DNA of 64,000 bases. Source: Dioszegia crocea (Eukaryota; Basidiomycota; Tremellomycetes; Tremellales; Bulleribasidiaceae). The notes under the pieces were generated by a model. The model worked only from the letters and a program-made list of their open reading frames with translations. It was not told where the DNA came from and did no database searches. The stretch covers positions 124,001 to 188,000 of the forward strand of contig BCKK01000005.1 of assembly GCA_001600615.1 (NCBI GenBank), given 5' to 3'. Numbering within the stretch: the stretch's first letter is position 1; each line of letters starts with the position of its first letter. This document shows, in pieces, positions 10,838 through 22,799 of this stretch. The translations under genes and the position numbers were made by a program.

Positions 10838-11323
10838 TCATTTTGCCGATCGATCAGTATCGTTTGTCACGACCTCCTCCCCCTCCTCCTCCTCCGACGA
10901 ATCGTAATTGTCCCAACCCTTGGGGTCGTTGAGAACCCTGTTGAGGTCCAGGGCCCTCTTCTCCCCAATGGCCCGCGCGCCATCGGTGAGAAATTTCCCA
11001 AGCGGCACTTCGGACGCCTGCCACTCACTGTACCACTTGTCAAAGTTCTCAAGGGTGAGAATCAGCCCGTCGCGTGAGACCCAGGTGACTGGACTTGTCC
11101 CTTTCAGGTCAGCGCTAGCATTGGATTGAACGTCCTTGATAAGTAGCTTACCGGACACCACAATCGTCGTGAAGGATCCGTCGGTGTCCATGATGGCGAC
11201 TCGCTTGATATCGACTTCCGCCTCGGGTTGAATTGTGTCTTGCAACAATTGACTCTGCATGTCGTGCGGACAGCTCACATTCTCCCACGTTCTGGGACGC
11301 TTGCTCTTACTGTATTGAGACAT
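10838..11323 (-). CDS. Hypothetical protein with acidic C-terminus (161 aa)
   Basis: Single-exon frame starting MSQYSKSKRPRTWENV and ending in a strongly acidic stretch (SSEEEEGEEVV) near residues 143-153. The middle has alternating strand-like segments (IKRVAIMDTDGSFTTIVVSG, PVTWVSRDGLILTLENFDKW), suggesting a small folded domain. No family was recognised. A splice-donor-like gtgagtag follows about 40 nt past the stop, so the 3' end could be longer. It is divergent from RPL15 with about 1 kb in between. Confidence 0.5.
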   Translation of the reverse strand: MSQYSKSKRPRTWENVSCPHDMQSQLLQDTIQPEAEVDIKRVAIMDTDGSFTTIVVSGKLLIKDVQSNASADLKGTSPVTWVSRDGLILTLENFDKWYSEWQASEVPLGKFLTDGARAIGEKRALDLNRVLNDPKGWDNYDSSEEEEGEEVVTNDTDRSAK

Positions 11324-12335
11324 GATGATGAGATGAGTGAGTGTGTAGAGGTCAGAGTGTAAGTGTAGGGTAAGATATGGATGAGGATGAGAGGCGATAG
11401 AATGATCAATGCCACCTCCCCCCTTGGGCTTATATCTCCCCAGCGGTCTAGCCTCAGCACGCCAAAGAAGCCTAAATTCAGGGTTCTGTCCGTCCCTGAC
11501 TCACGTCCTACTCCCTCTCACACCAAAACGACACGACTCCCTTCATACCCCTTTACCCCTATAGCAGCGATACGCGACCCGACCTCAACCCCATATCGCC
11601 CTCCCGCGTTTCCACATTTCTCTCAAAGGAATCGAGTCGAGCTCCACGCCATAGCCGGCGCCGACCTCGCCGAAGAACCGAAATTCTGATATAGCTCCTT
11701 CAAACGTCAGTCCAGACGCGTAACGACTCAACCCCTAGCTTTTGGTGATGTTTGATATTTGATCCATCAAAGGTATCGACTACGAGCCGATTCATGCCGA
11801 AATGCCGAGGATGAAGAACCTGACGAATAGCGAAGGTGGGGAGCGACACGAGGATAGGGTTCTCAGCTCCCTGAAGACCGGTTCTCAGGGTCGATTTCCC
11901 TGATAGAAGCAACCCACAGTCGAGTTTCGCCATGGCGTGTGATGTTCACTCGGGGCTACGTGTCGCCTTGAGTTAGTACAGTGAGTGCTCGGATCACCGC
12001 CATCTGACCGAAGGTGCGCGTGAAGCCAGTGCAGCTGTAAGAGCATGCTGAATGTACATGATCTTGATTGATGTAAGAGATGCATGCAGTGTTTGTTGAC
12101 AGCTGAGATCGGCCGAGTTGGGTGGAGGCGAAGCTTTCCCACGGTTGCCTGATGCATGGAGAAATCCGCCACACCGTCCATCCCTCAGCGGAGTTTTTCG
12201 GCATTTCCCATTTCAGGTGATTTTGGCTGGCGCATATTTTGGATGGGTCGATTCAACCATCAAGTAAGGGGTAGTAGACAAGGTAAGTCTAGGGCCTATA
12301 CACACTCCTATCCTAGCCTATCGCTGACACTCCAG
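11324..12335. other. Intergenic region upstream of RPL15
   Basis: Holds the promoter and 5' leader of RPL15. A 5'-UTR intron is likely: donor gtaagtctag near 12281, branch CTGAC, and acceptor cag directly before the ATG at 12336. A 77-codon minus-strand frame (11933-11700, starting MAKLDCGLLLSGKSTL) is open but has no other support. Confidence 0.5.
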
Positions 12336-13209
12336 ATGGGTGCCTACAAATATCTCACCGAGCTGTACACCAAGAAACAGTCGGATGTCCTCCAGTTCGT
12401 CTCTCGAGTCCGATGCTGGGAGTACCGACAGCTGGCCGTCATTCACCGGGCGTCCAGGCCGTCCAGGCCCGACAAGGCCAGGCGACTCGGATACAAGGCC
12501 AAGCAGGGTTATTTGATCTACCGTGTGAGGGTCCGAAGGGGAAACAGGAAGAAGCCTGTTAAGAAGGGTGCAACTTTCGGTAAACCCGTTAGACAGGGTG
12601 TGAACCACTTGAAGTTCCAGAGAGGATTGAGGAGTATTGCGGAGGAACGTGTGGGGAGACGGTGTGCCAATTTGCGAGTGTAAGTTGGGTTTCTTACTTT
12701 GGATTCTGGCATCGAGAGGGGAGATGAGGAATTGGGGGTTTTTGGTATAGAGGGAATTTTAGCTGATCTCTAGACTCAACTCTTACTGGATCAACCAGGA
12801 CGGTGTTTACAAGTACTACGAGGTTATCCTTGTTGAGTGAGTGTTTTTGCGTCTTGTCGAGGAGAATTACGCTGATCTGCCTTTTTCCACCAATTCCATC
12901 TACTCCTAATCCTACTCTACTCTGTCCACTCACTCCTCAACTCCACCTCCGTATTTCTGCAGCCCCCAACACAAGGCCATCCGCCGAGACGCCCGAATCA
13001 ACTGGATCGTCAACCCCGTCCACAAGCACCGTGAATCTCGTGGTCTCACCGCCGAGGGCAAGAAGAACAGGGGTCTGGGCAAGGGTTCCAAGCACAACCA
13101 CACCCCCGCTCGTGCTACCTGGAAGAAGCACAACACGTAAGTTTAGGTTTGGGAATGCTGTATAGACTTGCGCTAAATTTGCAGTCTCTCTCTCCGACGA
13201 TACCGTTAA
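12336..13209 (+). CDS. RPL15: 60S ribosomal protein L15 (eL15)
   Basis: Structural protein of the large cytosolic ribosomal subunit. Exons 12336-12679, 12774-12836, 12963-13136 and 13185-13209 join to 201 residues, close to the usual 203-204. The start [18 protein letters not shown], the middle [20 protein letters not shown], the [20 protein letters not shown] block and the end SLRRYR are all diagnostic. The start ATG immediately follows a probable 5'-UTR intron, a common arrangement in fungal ribosomal protein genes. It lies 0.5 kb upstream of RPL12 on the same strand. Confidence 0.97.
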
Positions 13210-13738
13210 TCTACTCGTTCATAGCTTGTCTCGCCGTAAGGATTGGGATGGCGTTGGATGTGTGGAGAATTGGGATATAGGGGGATTGGGCGTTGAGGCT
13301 GGCTTTGTAGTCTGGCATGGATCTGTTTCTGCACTTCTGCATTGGGCTGGAGAGAAGATGTGGCATTCAGCCAGGATGGGCCGTGCAAGCCGTCTCTGAA
13401 GCAGTACCTATGATTCCTTGCCTGCCTCTGTCTTGTGCTGCTTCTCCTCTGCGCAGTCCTATGATCCCCCTCTCCCGGTCCTCATCCAGAGTCCGTATTT
13501 GGCGCATGCATGCCATCCCTTCATGGTGTCGATATGATCAGAGTGCAATCTGGCCCCGCAACTGTCGGCGATAAGAACCTCCACCCGGTAAACTCCGACA
13601 GCCTTTGCCTTATGTCGTGCTCTGCTTAATCCATCCCCCCACTTATTTGCTCGTTTTCGTCCAGTCCGCCTCTCTGCCTGAATCTACACAAAAGCCTTTC
13701 CCCCTACTAACCTACCCCATCCACATACATCAGTCGCT

Positions 13739-15115
13739 ATGCCCCCCAAGATCGACCCCACCGAGATCAAGGTTAGTACTGCGCCGACGCGGGCGGATTT
13801 GCGAGACGGAGCAGAATTGGAGGACGGGAATGTGAGGAAGGGAGAGGTCGGGGATTGTAATTGATCATTGGGTGGAATAGGATGAGAGGGATGATTGGGG
13901 AGATATGATCCGCCATGAGGCTGGAACAGTCGCCATGATGGAATCAGGAGCAAGGGGATGTTGAATAGTCATAAGGGGACAATCGCTGATCTAGTTCCCT
14001 TCTTTGCTATCTCTACCTTCGATCAAATACCCGCTCTCAAAATATACTACATATACCGCTCATATCGCACACATATGTCTCCATCGCCATTCTCGCCTAT
14101 AAATCCGTCGCCCACCACACAGATCATCTACCTCCGGGCTACCGGTGGTGAGGTCGGTGCGTCATCGGCGCTGGCGCCCAAGATTGGTCCTCTTGGTTTG
14201 GTAAGTTTTGGCTATGTCGATTTGATTGGGTTCTGGTAGCGGTGGAGTTATCTGGCAGTAGGAGGATGGAAGGATAGAATTGAAGACATGTGGAATCGGA
14301 TTGGCATACCTGTGAGATGGAGGAGGCATGCTCGCAAATTTTGGCGAGAGCCTCAGCCGGATTCCCACCACACCATTCCATCCCGAACTATCCCGTCCTA
14401 TCTGATCTCGCGCTAACACTTCAGTCCCCCAAGAAGGTCGGAGAAGACATTGCCAAAGCCACCGGTGACTGGAAGGGTCTACGAGTGACTGTCCAGCTCA
14501 CTATCCAAAATCGTCAGGCTACCGTCGCTGTTGTTCCCAGTGCTTCATCCTTGGTCATCAAGGCTCTTAAGGGTGAGTTTGGGTTTGGGTTTAGATTTGG
14601 ATCTGCGAATGGATCATTCTCGACGGGGAATGAGATAAGGGTGGAGGAGAATCAAAAGAAGGTTCGAGGGCGGGAGGCAAGAGGTTGGCGGGCCAAGAGG
14701 ATAAATAAGGGATCAATGTCTTCGGTGAATCTTTTGCTGATACTTTCAGAGCCCCCAAGGGACCGTAAGAAGGAGAAGAACATCAAACACACTGGTAACA
14801 TTGCTCTTGACGAGATCTACACTGTGAGTTTTTTCTTCCGTTGATGTGGGTTGTGGTGATGGGTGGGGATGGGTTGGGTTGGGTTGGGTGTCGGGGTCGA
14901 GTGGAGGAGTGGAGAGTGATGACAAAAGGAATCTATGCTAATAGACCTAGATCGCACGTAAAATGGCACACAAATCATTGGCCAAGAACCTTGCCGGTGG
15001 TGTCAAGGAGATTTTGGGCACTGCTCAATCGGTCGGATGCACCGTTGATGGCAAGCCGCCTCATGATATTATCGAGGCGATTGATGCTGGGGATATCGTC
15101 GTTCCCGATGAGTAG
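13739..15115 (+). CDS. RPL12: 60S ribosomal protein L12 (uL11)
   Basis: Stalk-base protein of the large ribosomal subunit (bacterial L11 family). Exons 13739-13771, 14123-14200, 14425-14572, 14750-14823 and 14951-15115 join to 165 residues, the standard length. [11 protein letters not shown], then [40 protein letters not shown], an [20 protein letters not shown] block and [17 protein letters not shown] are diagnostic. Three of the introns (350, 224 and 177 nt) are far longer than the genome's usual 40-60 nt; long 5' introns in ribosomal protein genes often carry regulatory information. Confidence 0.97.
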
Positions 15116-15631
15116 AGTGGGAAGGGGGAGTTGGGGGTGTAATGATATGCATGGGAGATATTGCTGGCAGATTTGTTTTTACGCGGATTTGGGAAATGTT
15201 CTGGGACGAGCTTGACAGGATTCATTCTGGTCTCTCCGTCCCTTCGGCACCATCATGATTACTCGACACGAGAGGGACTATGATGGAAGCCAGGCATCTA
15301 CCCTCCTCTACAGTCGAAGTCGTCATTCTAATACAGCCTACAGATCTATCACTTCCACTTTGAATTTGAATTCTAGAATTAGCGCTTGACTGAAGTACTC
15401 AAGCTTCTGAAGGTGTCGCTTCCGACGGAAGCTGGAAGGTGGCAGGAAAGAGCGGAAAGCAGGTCGTCGAGAGTGATAGATGAGGCTCATCGATGTCATC
15501 TATGCCACTCGATACCCTTACAGCAGCCGACGTAAGTCAACAGCCGGTCCTCTAGCCAAGCACCGATGCAGCAATAACACATAAACGCACATCTATCACT
15601 CCATACCTCCTACAGCCCTCCAGCAGCCATC

Positions 15632-16474
15632 ATGCAAATCACCCCAGCCCTCTACCTAGGCTCCCACGCCACCGCCACCTCCCTCCCCCTTCTCACCCGA
15701 ACCGACATAACGCACATCCTTAACGTTGCCGAAGGCTGCTCTAACGCCTTCCCAAGGCACTTCGAATACCTCACCATTCCCTGCCGAGATAGATCCTACG
15801 AAATCCTCTCCCCTTACTTCGCCGAAGCTGCGGCTTTTGTCGCTAAGGCTGAAGAAGACGGTGGGAAGGTATTGATACATTGCCGATTTGGGATATCGAG
15901 GAGTGTAGCCTTCGTCATCGCTACCTTAGTCCTCAATCAGGGAATGTCGACTGAGGCGGCATTGGAGAAGGTGCGGAAGGTCAAAGGGGATGCTGAGCCT
16001 AATGAGGGGTTTATGCGACAACTGCGAGTATTGGACGGGACGATTACGGCGGATGACAAAATCCAAGCTGGGGATGCTCTGCAACAGGGTGTAGCTCTAC
16101 TGGTTTCGGTGAAAGCTGTCAATTATCTCCCGGCAGATGAGATATTGGTCATTCGGCAAAAGGCACTGCAAGCGTTGGAAGGGGTTCCAGTGGCGGAGAG
16201 GGTGAAGAGGTTGTTGGAGCTCTGGACGACGGTTTGTGAGGGATATATGACCAATAGGGAGGGAGATGAGAGGGCCAGGAGGGCGTATGGGGAGATGTGG
16301 AGAGAGGCGATAGAGGGTGATTTGGTAGGGCTGCAAGAGTCGAAGCAGGGGTTGGAAGGGATGAAGGATAGTGATGAATGGGGAGATTTGAGGTTGGATG
16401 TGCCGATGGCGGATGGGTTCATGGAGGATCTGCTGAGTGAGATTGAGCTGGCGAGTGAGCCAGTGGAGAAATAG
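15632..16474 (+). CDS. Dual-specificity protein phosphatase
   Basis: A 280-residue cysteine phosphatase removing phosphate from Ser/Thr and Tyr residues, probably cytosolic or nuclear. It opens with ITPALYLGSHATA, the typical DUSP start, followed by ITHILNVAEG. The P-loop is IHCRFGISRSV (about residues 84-94) with catalytic Cys and Arg, and is followed by LEKVRKVKGDAEPNEGFMRQ, matching the usual R-x-x-x-x-P-N-x-G-F-x-x-Q. The general acid Asp is expected in IPCRDRSYE. The C-terminal 140 residues are helical and acidic with no recognised domain. No intron is needed. Confidence 0.9.
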   Translation: MQITPALYLGSHATATSLPLLTRTDITHILNVAEGCSNAFPRHFEYLTIPCRDRSYEILSPYFAEAAAFVAKAEEDGGKVLIHCRFGISRSVAFVIATLVLNQGMSTEAALEKVRKVKGDAEPNEGFMRQLRVLDGTITADDKIQAGDALQQGVALLVSVKAVNYLPADEILVIRQKALQALEGVPVAERVKRLLELWTTVCEGYMTNREGDERARRAYGEMWREAIEGDLVGLQESKQGLEGMKDSDEWGDLRLDVPMADGFMEDLLSEIELASEPVEK

Positions 16475-16766
16475 GCTTTACGGGTGGGTCAATATGTTGC
16501 TGTTGATACATTATCAGTCTACTAACGTGCCGCAGGACCTCGCCTGACTTGGTCGTTGTTCAAGCCACACATGTGAGTCGGGACAGTCAGTCCCCAAGCC
16601 TCATCGATGTCATCTTTGGGGAATGCTGTATGGGGAGAGATGAAACTGTGTGGAAGGGACAGTAAAGGGGTATTAGAGTTTCAGCATCACCATCTCACTC
16701 TCGAACCCCTTTAGGGTGCCCTTCACCGCCCTTCACCTTCCCTCTCTATCACTGAAGCTGACAGAT

Positions 16767-17521
16767 ATGGGAGAATACAGAACCAGAACGGCAACCTATA
16801 TCGTTGACCCGGCGTTTACGTCTGGCGATATCGTCCTGCTCAGCTGCGTCCCCGAAACCGTAAACTCGCCCGCTGAAAGGGTGGCATTTAGGGTTGACAG
16901 GACTCTACTGTCGGATGCCAGGTGAGTATCTTCTTGCCTGACCTTGACTAGACGACTGCAAGGAGAGTCTGATGCTGATTGATCAGTACAGTCCTCCGAG
17001 ACTTATTCGAAACGTCCAATCCCTACTCCTCCAGCCCTGACGTCGACCTACTCGCCACTCCCCAAACTCTCCGCATCTTCCTCCAAACCCTTCAACACCC
17101 CTCCATCCGACACGCTCCAGACTGGGACTCCGCGCTCCTCGCTATAGACTTCGCAAAGAAATACGGCTGTACCCCAATCATCCGGGACATAATCTACAAC
17201 ACAAGTCTTCTCGATCCCATCCATCGTCGATTCGACATCCTTTGCTTGGCGAGCGAGTACGACCATACACTCGCTGCGTGTCGAATACTCAGACATGGGA
17301 AATGTGGAGAGAGGGGTCATGGGCGTGGACAGTATGGTCAATCGCTCCGGTTGAATCATGAAGATATGACTCCGGGGATGATTGCGAGATTGTCCCCAGG
17401 GTGGATCTGGGCTTTGAGTTCTGCTGTGTTTATTGTTGAGAAGAGTGTTAAGGTGGAGGATCGGGATGAGGGGAGATATTGGGAGGCTGTGCTGTTATTG
17501 GGCAGTTTATTCTGCATGTGA
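16767..17521 (+). CDS. BTB/POZ-like paralogue 1 (C-terminal frameshift)
   Basis: First of eleven tandem paralogues. Exon 1 (16767-16921) encodes the start of the BTB fold, with FTSGDIVLLS. A phase-2 intron then joins ...LSDAS to TVLRDLF in exon 2 (from 16987). The C-terminal half has YGCTPIIRDIIYNTSLLDPI and LSPGWIWALSSAVFIVEKS. Compared with its paralogues it has two extra bases near 17490 (GTG CTG TTA where GTG GTT ATT is expected), so the last residues read LLLGSLFCM and the frame stops at 17519-17521. Removing two bases restores ATTGGGCAGTTTATTCTGCA, and the next donor (17528) and acceptor (17571) would then make a split TAA. Product 229 aa; probably nearly functional. Confidence 0.75.
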
Positions 17522-18201
17522 CGAAATGTGAGTTGGAATGGGGGTGATGGGGGTTGGGCTGATGTGTCCAGAATCTCCTGGGTTGAGGGAAAATTCGGCA
17601 TGTATGTCGAGTGGCGGAACAGGAATCTTACATGAGCAGAAGGGAAACGGCGGGATATTGGCACTACAGCCTGGAGTTGGTAGTATCTGTGAGTTAGTTA
17701 CAAGGCCAAACAGTCCTGTTCTTCGCGTGACGGTGTACAATCTCAGAGCTGATACATGCAGACTTATATCGTACATCTTGACCTACATGAATCACTCTCT
17801 TAACTTCACACCGGTTCTGTTATTTATTCCCCCGCACTCCCCTCAAGCGCATTGGGGAAAGGGAAAGCATGTCAAGAATAGGGATCTCGGGAGCTGATCT
17901 AGGGACTGGACATGATGAGGTTTTGTGTAGGATGGTGGAGCGGTCTGAGCTGAGCCATGTTGTGGGTGGACACTGCGGTGGAGAAGGAATTGAAAGCAAG
18001 TTGTAAGAGGAAAGAAGGTGCTGGAAGATTCGCTGGAGGAGGTCTGTGCGGAACACGGTTGGGCGGATTTCAGAACCTGGCTGGCTGCCTCTTGTCTCGT
18101 CCTTCTTCTTCTTCCTTCTTTCTCTCATCCTCCTCCAGAACCTCAACATCACAAGGACGCATCAGCTCATCCACAGTCTCATACATTAGTCGCGCTTCAG
18201 T

Positions 18202-18951
18202 ATGACCTCCTACACAGCGGCCAATGGGAACCGATACGACGTCGCCCAAGGCTTCGACACCGGCGATATCGTCCTCCTCTCCAGCTTCGGACATCGTTCC
18301 GGAAGCTGGAATGCATTTCGCACTGGGAAGGCCGCCTTGGCAAAAGCGAGGTCAGTTCTCGCCCTTGCGCATGCGGACTGGCGCTGACGCTATAGTCCCG
18401 TCTTCCGCAAAATGTTCGCCGATGCATCAATTAGCGGTACCGAGATCGACATCGACGCTTCGAGCACAGTTCTCGAGGAATTCCTCAGGTACATCGCTTC
18501 GGGTAGATACGCTGCCTCCCTCCGCTGGAACAAGAATCGCGAGGTCAACAGAGCAATTTACGACCTCGCCCGGCTGTACCGATGCAACGACCACTTTCGG
18601 CATATCCTTCGCCTAGCCAGCCTATCAGATCTCACGTACGGCCGCTTCAACACTTTCATCGTGGCGTGCGATGCGAACGACCTCATAACTGGCTGTCGCA
18701 TTATACGCGGAGCTTGGAAAGGCGAAGAAGCGCACGTGCCCAAGGGATCATCGCTACTACCTCACAATTGGCTTCGCAACGATGTCCGAGCCGGGGGTCT
18801 ATCTCTCGAATGGCTCTGGGCCTTGTCTTCCGCGGTTAGACTTGCGGATGGGCTCTTCAAGTTGCAAGGGGATGGTCCGAGACCGGCGAAGGAGTACTGG
18901 ACTGTGGTGGCAGGGGAGTTTATGGCGCGTTTGGATGAGGATGCGGCGTGA
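18202..18951 (+). CDS. BTB/POZ-like paralogue 2
   Basis: Exons 18202-18350 and 18396-18951 give 234 residues. N-terminal FDTGDIVLLSSFG, junction AKASPVFRKMFADA, then ISGTEIDIDASSTVLEEFLR (BTB core), LARLYRCNDHF, FNTFIVACDANDLITGCRII and LSLEWLWALSSAVRLADGLF. This copy differs from most others in ending at a normal TGA inside exon 2. The conserved terminal intron (donor gtgagttggcc near 18967) now lies in the 3' UTR, 15 nt past the stop. Function is unknown: BTB domains mediate dimerisation and often link targets to cullin-3 ligases, but no substrate-binding domain is visible here. Confidence 0.8.
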
Positions 18952-19787
18952 TTATGAGGAACAATCGTGAGTTGGCCTTTGACTATCGAGTCCCTGCCTC
19001 GGCCAGATATCTCAGCTGATACACGTAGGAAGCACCGTACTTTCAAAGAGCCCTTATCAGAAGACCCAAAGTCAGACTCTAAGCGCATCCGAATGTGAGT
19101 TTAGGCAGTTCACCCACTCAGTCCATCTGTGCAGATCCACAGCTGATCCGCGTAGACCGTGTCCCCCTTTCAATATGTATCCCCAGTCCATCCACCATTC
19201 AAAGTCAAAATTATGGCGCCAATGTCAGATATGTGAGCTCAATTGTCGGATTGTCGGCTTCTTTCCTTAATCCAAGACCTAGGCCTAAGCTGAGATGCGT
19301 AGATCACGTTTTTCACGTCCAATAGAAGTTCAACCTCTTTGCATCATGTTGTGAAGCAATACATTCTGGCCTGTCTATAACAAAGTGAGTACGGGTGGTC
19401 CCCTCGACATCTTCCAGGAATCGTCAAATACGTCAGCTGATGCGTCCAGGTTCAGTCGCAAATGCATGACATGTTCTAGACCCTTTTCCGAGCCAATTTC
19501 AGACGCACATCCCAAAATCCGCGCTTTCACTCTCACGATGGTCCAGGCTCAGGATACCTACACCTCAATTGTCTGATAAGCCACTGGCATTCCCCGGGTC
19601 GATCAAGAACTCATATGCGGGAAGCAGGGAGATCGCAACTCCGAGGTTGTCGGATACCCGAGTCAAAGGAGGGTGCATGGCCGAAAGTCTAATCCCGATC
19701 GAGTCGGGCCTAGTGCAAAACTGTCTTTGAAGGCGAGGTAATGTTGAGTCCCTCTTCTCACTCTTTCTCTTTGGCTCAGAGGACGAG

Positions 19788-20565
19788 ATGGACAACTTTA
19801 CCAGCGGGAACGGTATCGTCTACGATGTCCATCCACTCTTCGAAGATGGAGATATCGTTCTCACAACCGAAAAATTTGCCTTTAAGTTCAGTAAGGCAGC
19901 TTTGGCTGACGCGAGGTAAGCCCCTTCACTCATCTGCTCCTTCTTGCTTGCTTCTCCTTCTATGATCGCCTAGCTAATGATTCAGGCCTGTTCTACGAGC
20001 GATGTTTGACGGCGACAGCTTCACCGGCTCAGCGATCGACATCGACACCACTCCAGATGTCTTACAGGCGTTTCTCGATGCCATCTTCCCTCCTGCGATT
20101 CCCCGCCCTATCCCGTGGTCTGTCGCCTTCCCCACCATCGCTCTCGCTCAGCTCTATGAGTGCGACACGGTCATCCATCTACCACGTCTTGTACGCCGCA
20201 AGTGCGACCGATCCTGGCGGTCGGCGGTTCGACGCACTTGTGCTCGCTAGCCATTCAAACCACTATCTCGCAGCTTGCCGATTCCTGCACTATGGTCGGA
20301 ATGCAGAGGGGGTTTACTATAAGGTTCAGTCCTTAAGGCTCAACAGTGACCAGTTGTCCACAACCCAGATCGCCCAATTGGCCCCCTTGTGGATCTGGGC
20401 CTTGACGTCCGCCGTTTACATCGCCGACCAGACTATAGAGTCTGCTTCTCGGCAAGATGCCAGATACTGGGATGTGGTGATTGGGCAATTTATGATCCAT
20501 GTGACTAGACGTGAGTCAACTCGAGGCGGATAAGGAAGAGACTCGGGCTGATGGTTGCAGAGTGA
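19788..20565 (+). pseudogene. BTB/POZ-like paralogue 3, frameshifted
   Basis: Exon 1 (19788-19915) reads MDNFTSGNGIVYDVHPLF and GDIVLTTEKFAFKFSKAALA; exon 2 (19986-20510) continues ARPVLRAMFDGDSFTGSAID. After LAQLYECDTVI (about 20175) the family sequence jumps to the next frame, where YAASATDPGGRRFDALVLAS and LAPLWIWALTSAVYIADQT follow. The summed exon length is one base over a multiple of three, consistent with a one-base insertion at about 20165-20195. Without repair the protein stops near 20250. After the last intron (20511-20560) exon 3 would add one residue and TGA (20563-20565). The lesion could be a sequencing error. Confidence 0.75.
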
Positions 20566-20987
20566 TTCCTATGAATACGTCGGAGGAGCAGCACAGGGGG
20601 TTGAGGCGGTGAAGTGATAAGTCCTGGGAAAGAGAGATGGGGTTGAGACACGGTTATGGGGTCTTTGCGCTATCAGATCCAAGCTTCAGTGAGTCATACC
20701 CTCTCCGTGTAACCCCGAAATCAGAGCTGATTGACACAGTGCGTACACCTGTGACCTCTTCATGCCGGACTGGATCATTCGGTTGTGTCTCTACATAGCA
20801 ATAGGTAGCCTGCTACGTAGTGATTGCAAGCTTTGTGGCACATGAGCAGAATCGTTATGGGCAGCCTGGGCTGACGATGATCCGATGCCGTAACTTAACT
20901 GGACGCTCACACTGCGGACAGCTTCTCATACACGCACCCGGTACCTCATATCATTGCCGCATCATTCAGACCCAGTCTTGCTCAGAC

Positions 20988-21721
20988 ATGACCACTTACA
21001 GAACCGCCGACGGGCGCGAATATCCCATCAACAAAAATTGGACCGAAGGTGACATCTACCTCCTGTCGCAAAATGGACCATATAGCCCGATGCATATCGA
21101 TATCAGAAATCCGTTCTTTCCAGCGCGAGGTAAGTCTCTATACGCTGTTTACGACTTTCGGGTTAACCACTACTTAGCCCGGTATTCAAGGATATGTTTG
21201 AGAATGATAGCCTTACGGGAGGCGAGATTGAGATGGGGACCGATTCCAGTACCCTCCACAACTTCCTTGCGATCCTCAGGTCCCCAGCATCCCACCAGGC
21301 CTACGACGCATCGGCATGGCCAGATTTCATTAGCTTCTACGACCTCTCTCGACGTTTCGGCTGCGACACCCTCGCCGTCAACACACTCTACGCCTCGAGC
21401 TTAGCGGACTTCGGTAAGAACCGGTTCGACGCGTTCGTCCTTGCCTGCGAGGCCGATCACATCATGACGGCTTGCCGCATCTTGCAGGGTGCCTGGAGAG
21501 GAGAAGGTCACAAAGGTCATAAGGGATATTCATTGGTACCCAGCTCGTATGACTGGTCTCCAGCCGAGGTCGGACGTCTGTCCAGTCAGTGGCTTTGGGC
21601 TTTAACATCTGCTGTCAAGTGGGCGGACAAGGTGTTCAAGCTGGATGAAGATGGGGATAGATCGGGCAAAGATTATTGGACAGCGGTTGTTGGGGAGTTT
21701 GTCGTACGCCTGAATGCTTAA
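20988..21721 (+). pseudogene. BTB/POZ-like paralogue 4, frameshifted in exon 1
   Basis: Exon 1 (20988-21129) starts MTTYRTADGREYPINKN with GDIYLLSQNGPY. From about 21090 the family-like reading YQKSVLSSAS runs in another phase, so exon 1 appears to lack one base. With that base the junction to exon 2 (21178-21721, PVFKDMFENDSLTGGEIEMG) is phase 2, as in all relatives. Exon 2 is open and typical: RRFGCDTLAVNTLYASSLAD, FDAFVLACEADHIMTACRIL, LSSQWLWALTSAVKWADKVF and DYWTAVVGEF. Stop TAA 21719-21721 lies directly before a splice donor (gtaagt at about 21724), so the terminal intron is just inside the 3' UTR. Confidence 0.7.
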
Positions 21722-22063
21722 TAGTAAGTCTAGTAAATCGATGAGCTTGGTTTCACAGCTGATGAGATAGGACATGAAATCTTTCAATGCAAACTAGTGC
21801 AGATGCAGCTAAATCTGGACATCCACTCGCGCGACTTATACACGACTCTTGCCGAGCCTTCACACCACTGTTGTGTCGGCATCAGTATAGCGAGCAATGA
21901 AGATGACCGTCTTTGTCTATTCGGCCTGACGTGGCGAGTGGTGCCTGAAAGGGAGGCGCACACACACAGCTCCAGAAGCACTGACCTTTTTGGCGCTGTT
22001 CGACTTCTATCGACCATCGTTCAACAAGGCTTCGCCGTCTTATCATTTTCAGCACTGGATGAT

Positions 22064-22799
22064 ATGGTAGCACTCGCTAAGACCTACGTCCCCGCCGACG
22101 GTCTTCTGATCGGTGTCGATGACAAATACAACTCCGGAGACTTTGTTCTGATCGCCAGCTTCACCGCTTATAAGGTTGACAAGTCCGTTCTTGCTAAGGC
22201 CAGGTAAGCTTTAGTACATTGCGGGAACTACCATTCGCTAGTCTTGAGGCCGATCATCCAGCACGGTCCTACAAGCAATGTTCACCAGCTCACATCTATA
22301 TGGAGACGAGATCGAATTGCCGATCAAGGACACCTCTCTAGAGATATTCCTCGGAGCCCTCCTATCTCCTCACACCATGCCCCCACGCAATGCCTGGCCA
22401 GACATCTACTCTGCCATCAAGTTCGCCCTCCTTTACGAATGTCACGATCTTGCCTGAAAAATCCTCTACGATTCATGTACCCACGGTCACCGCGAATTCC
22501 TCCTTGAGGCTCTGACCATGTGCTGCGAGCTCGACCATCTCCCAGCTGCCTGCCGTATTCTACTCCAAGCGGGAAGCGGTGAGCGTCCCGATGGCATCTG
22601 GAATAGGTCCATACGACCACATTGTGGACGATGGACCCTCGCCGATTCCGACCAGGTATCATCTCGATGGCTCTGGGCGTTGACTGGGGCGATCCAAAAG
22701 GTGGATACTCAGCGCAATCTCACCAAAGAGGCGGACGACCGGAACCCTAGGTCATATTGGGTGGCGGTTGTGGGAGAATTCGTCGCTTACCTGGTCTAA
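22064..22799 (+). pseudogene. BTB/POZ-like paralogue 5, nonsense codon
   Basis: Exons 22064-22203 and 22262-22799 join in frame (226 codons), but TGA at 22455-22457 interrupts the frame in YECHDLA-stop-KILYDS. Paralogues have Arg at that place (LARNILYK type), so a CGA-to-TGA transition is the simplest cause. Upstream sequence keeps GDFVLIASFTAYKVDKSVLA and STVLQAMF; downstream keeps LDHLPAACRILLQAGSGE, SRWLWALTGAIQKVD and SYWVAVVGEF. The normal stop TAA (22797-22799) is followed after one T by a gtgagt donor. Confidence 0.75.

Noticed and set aside
20165..20195. A hidden intron explaining the frame change in BTB copy 3
   Set aside because: The only GT...AG pair (about 33 nt, no branch site) would not restore the family frame and would delete conserved residues.
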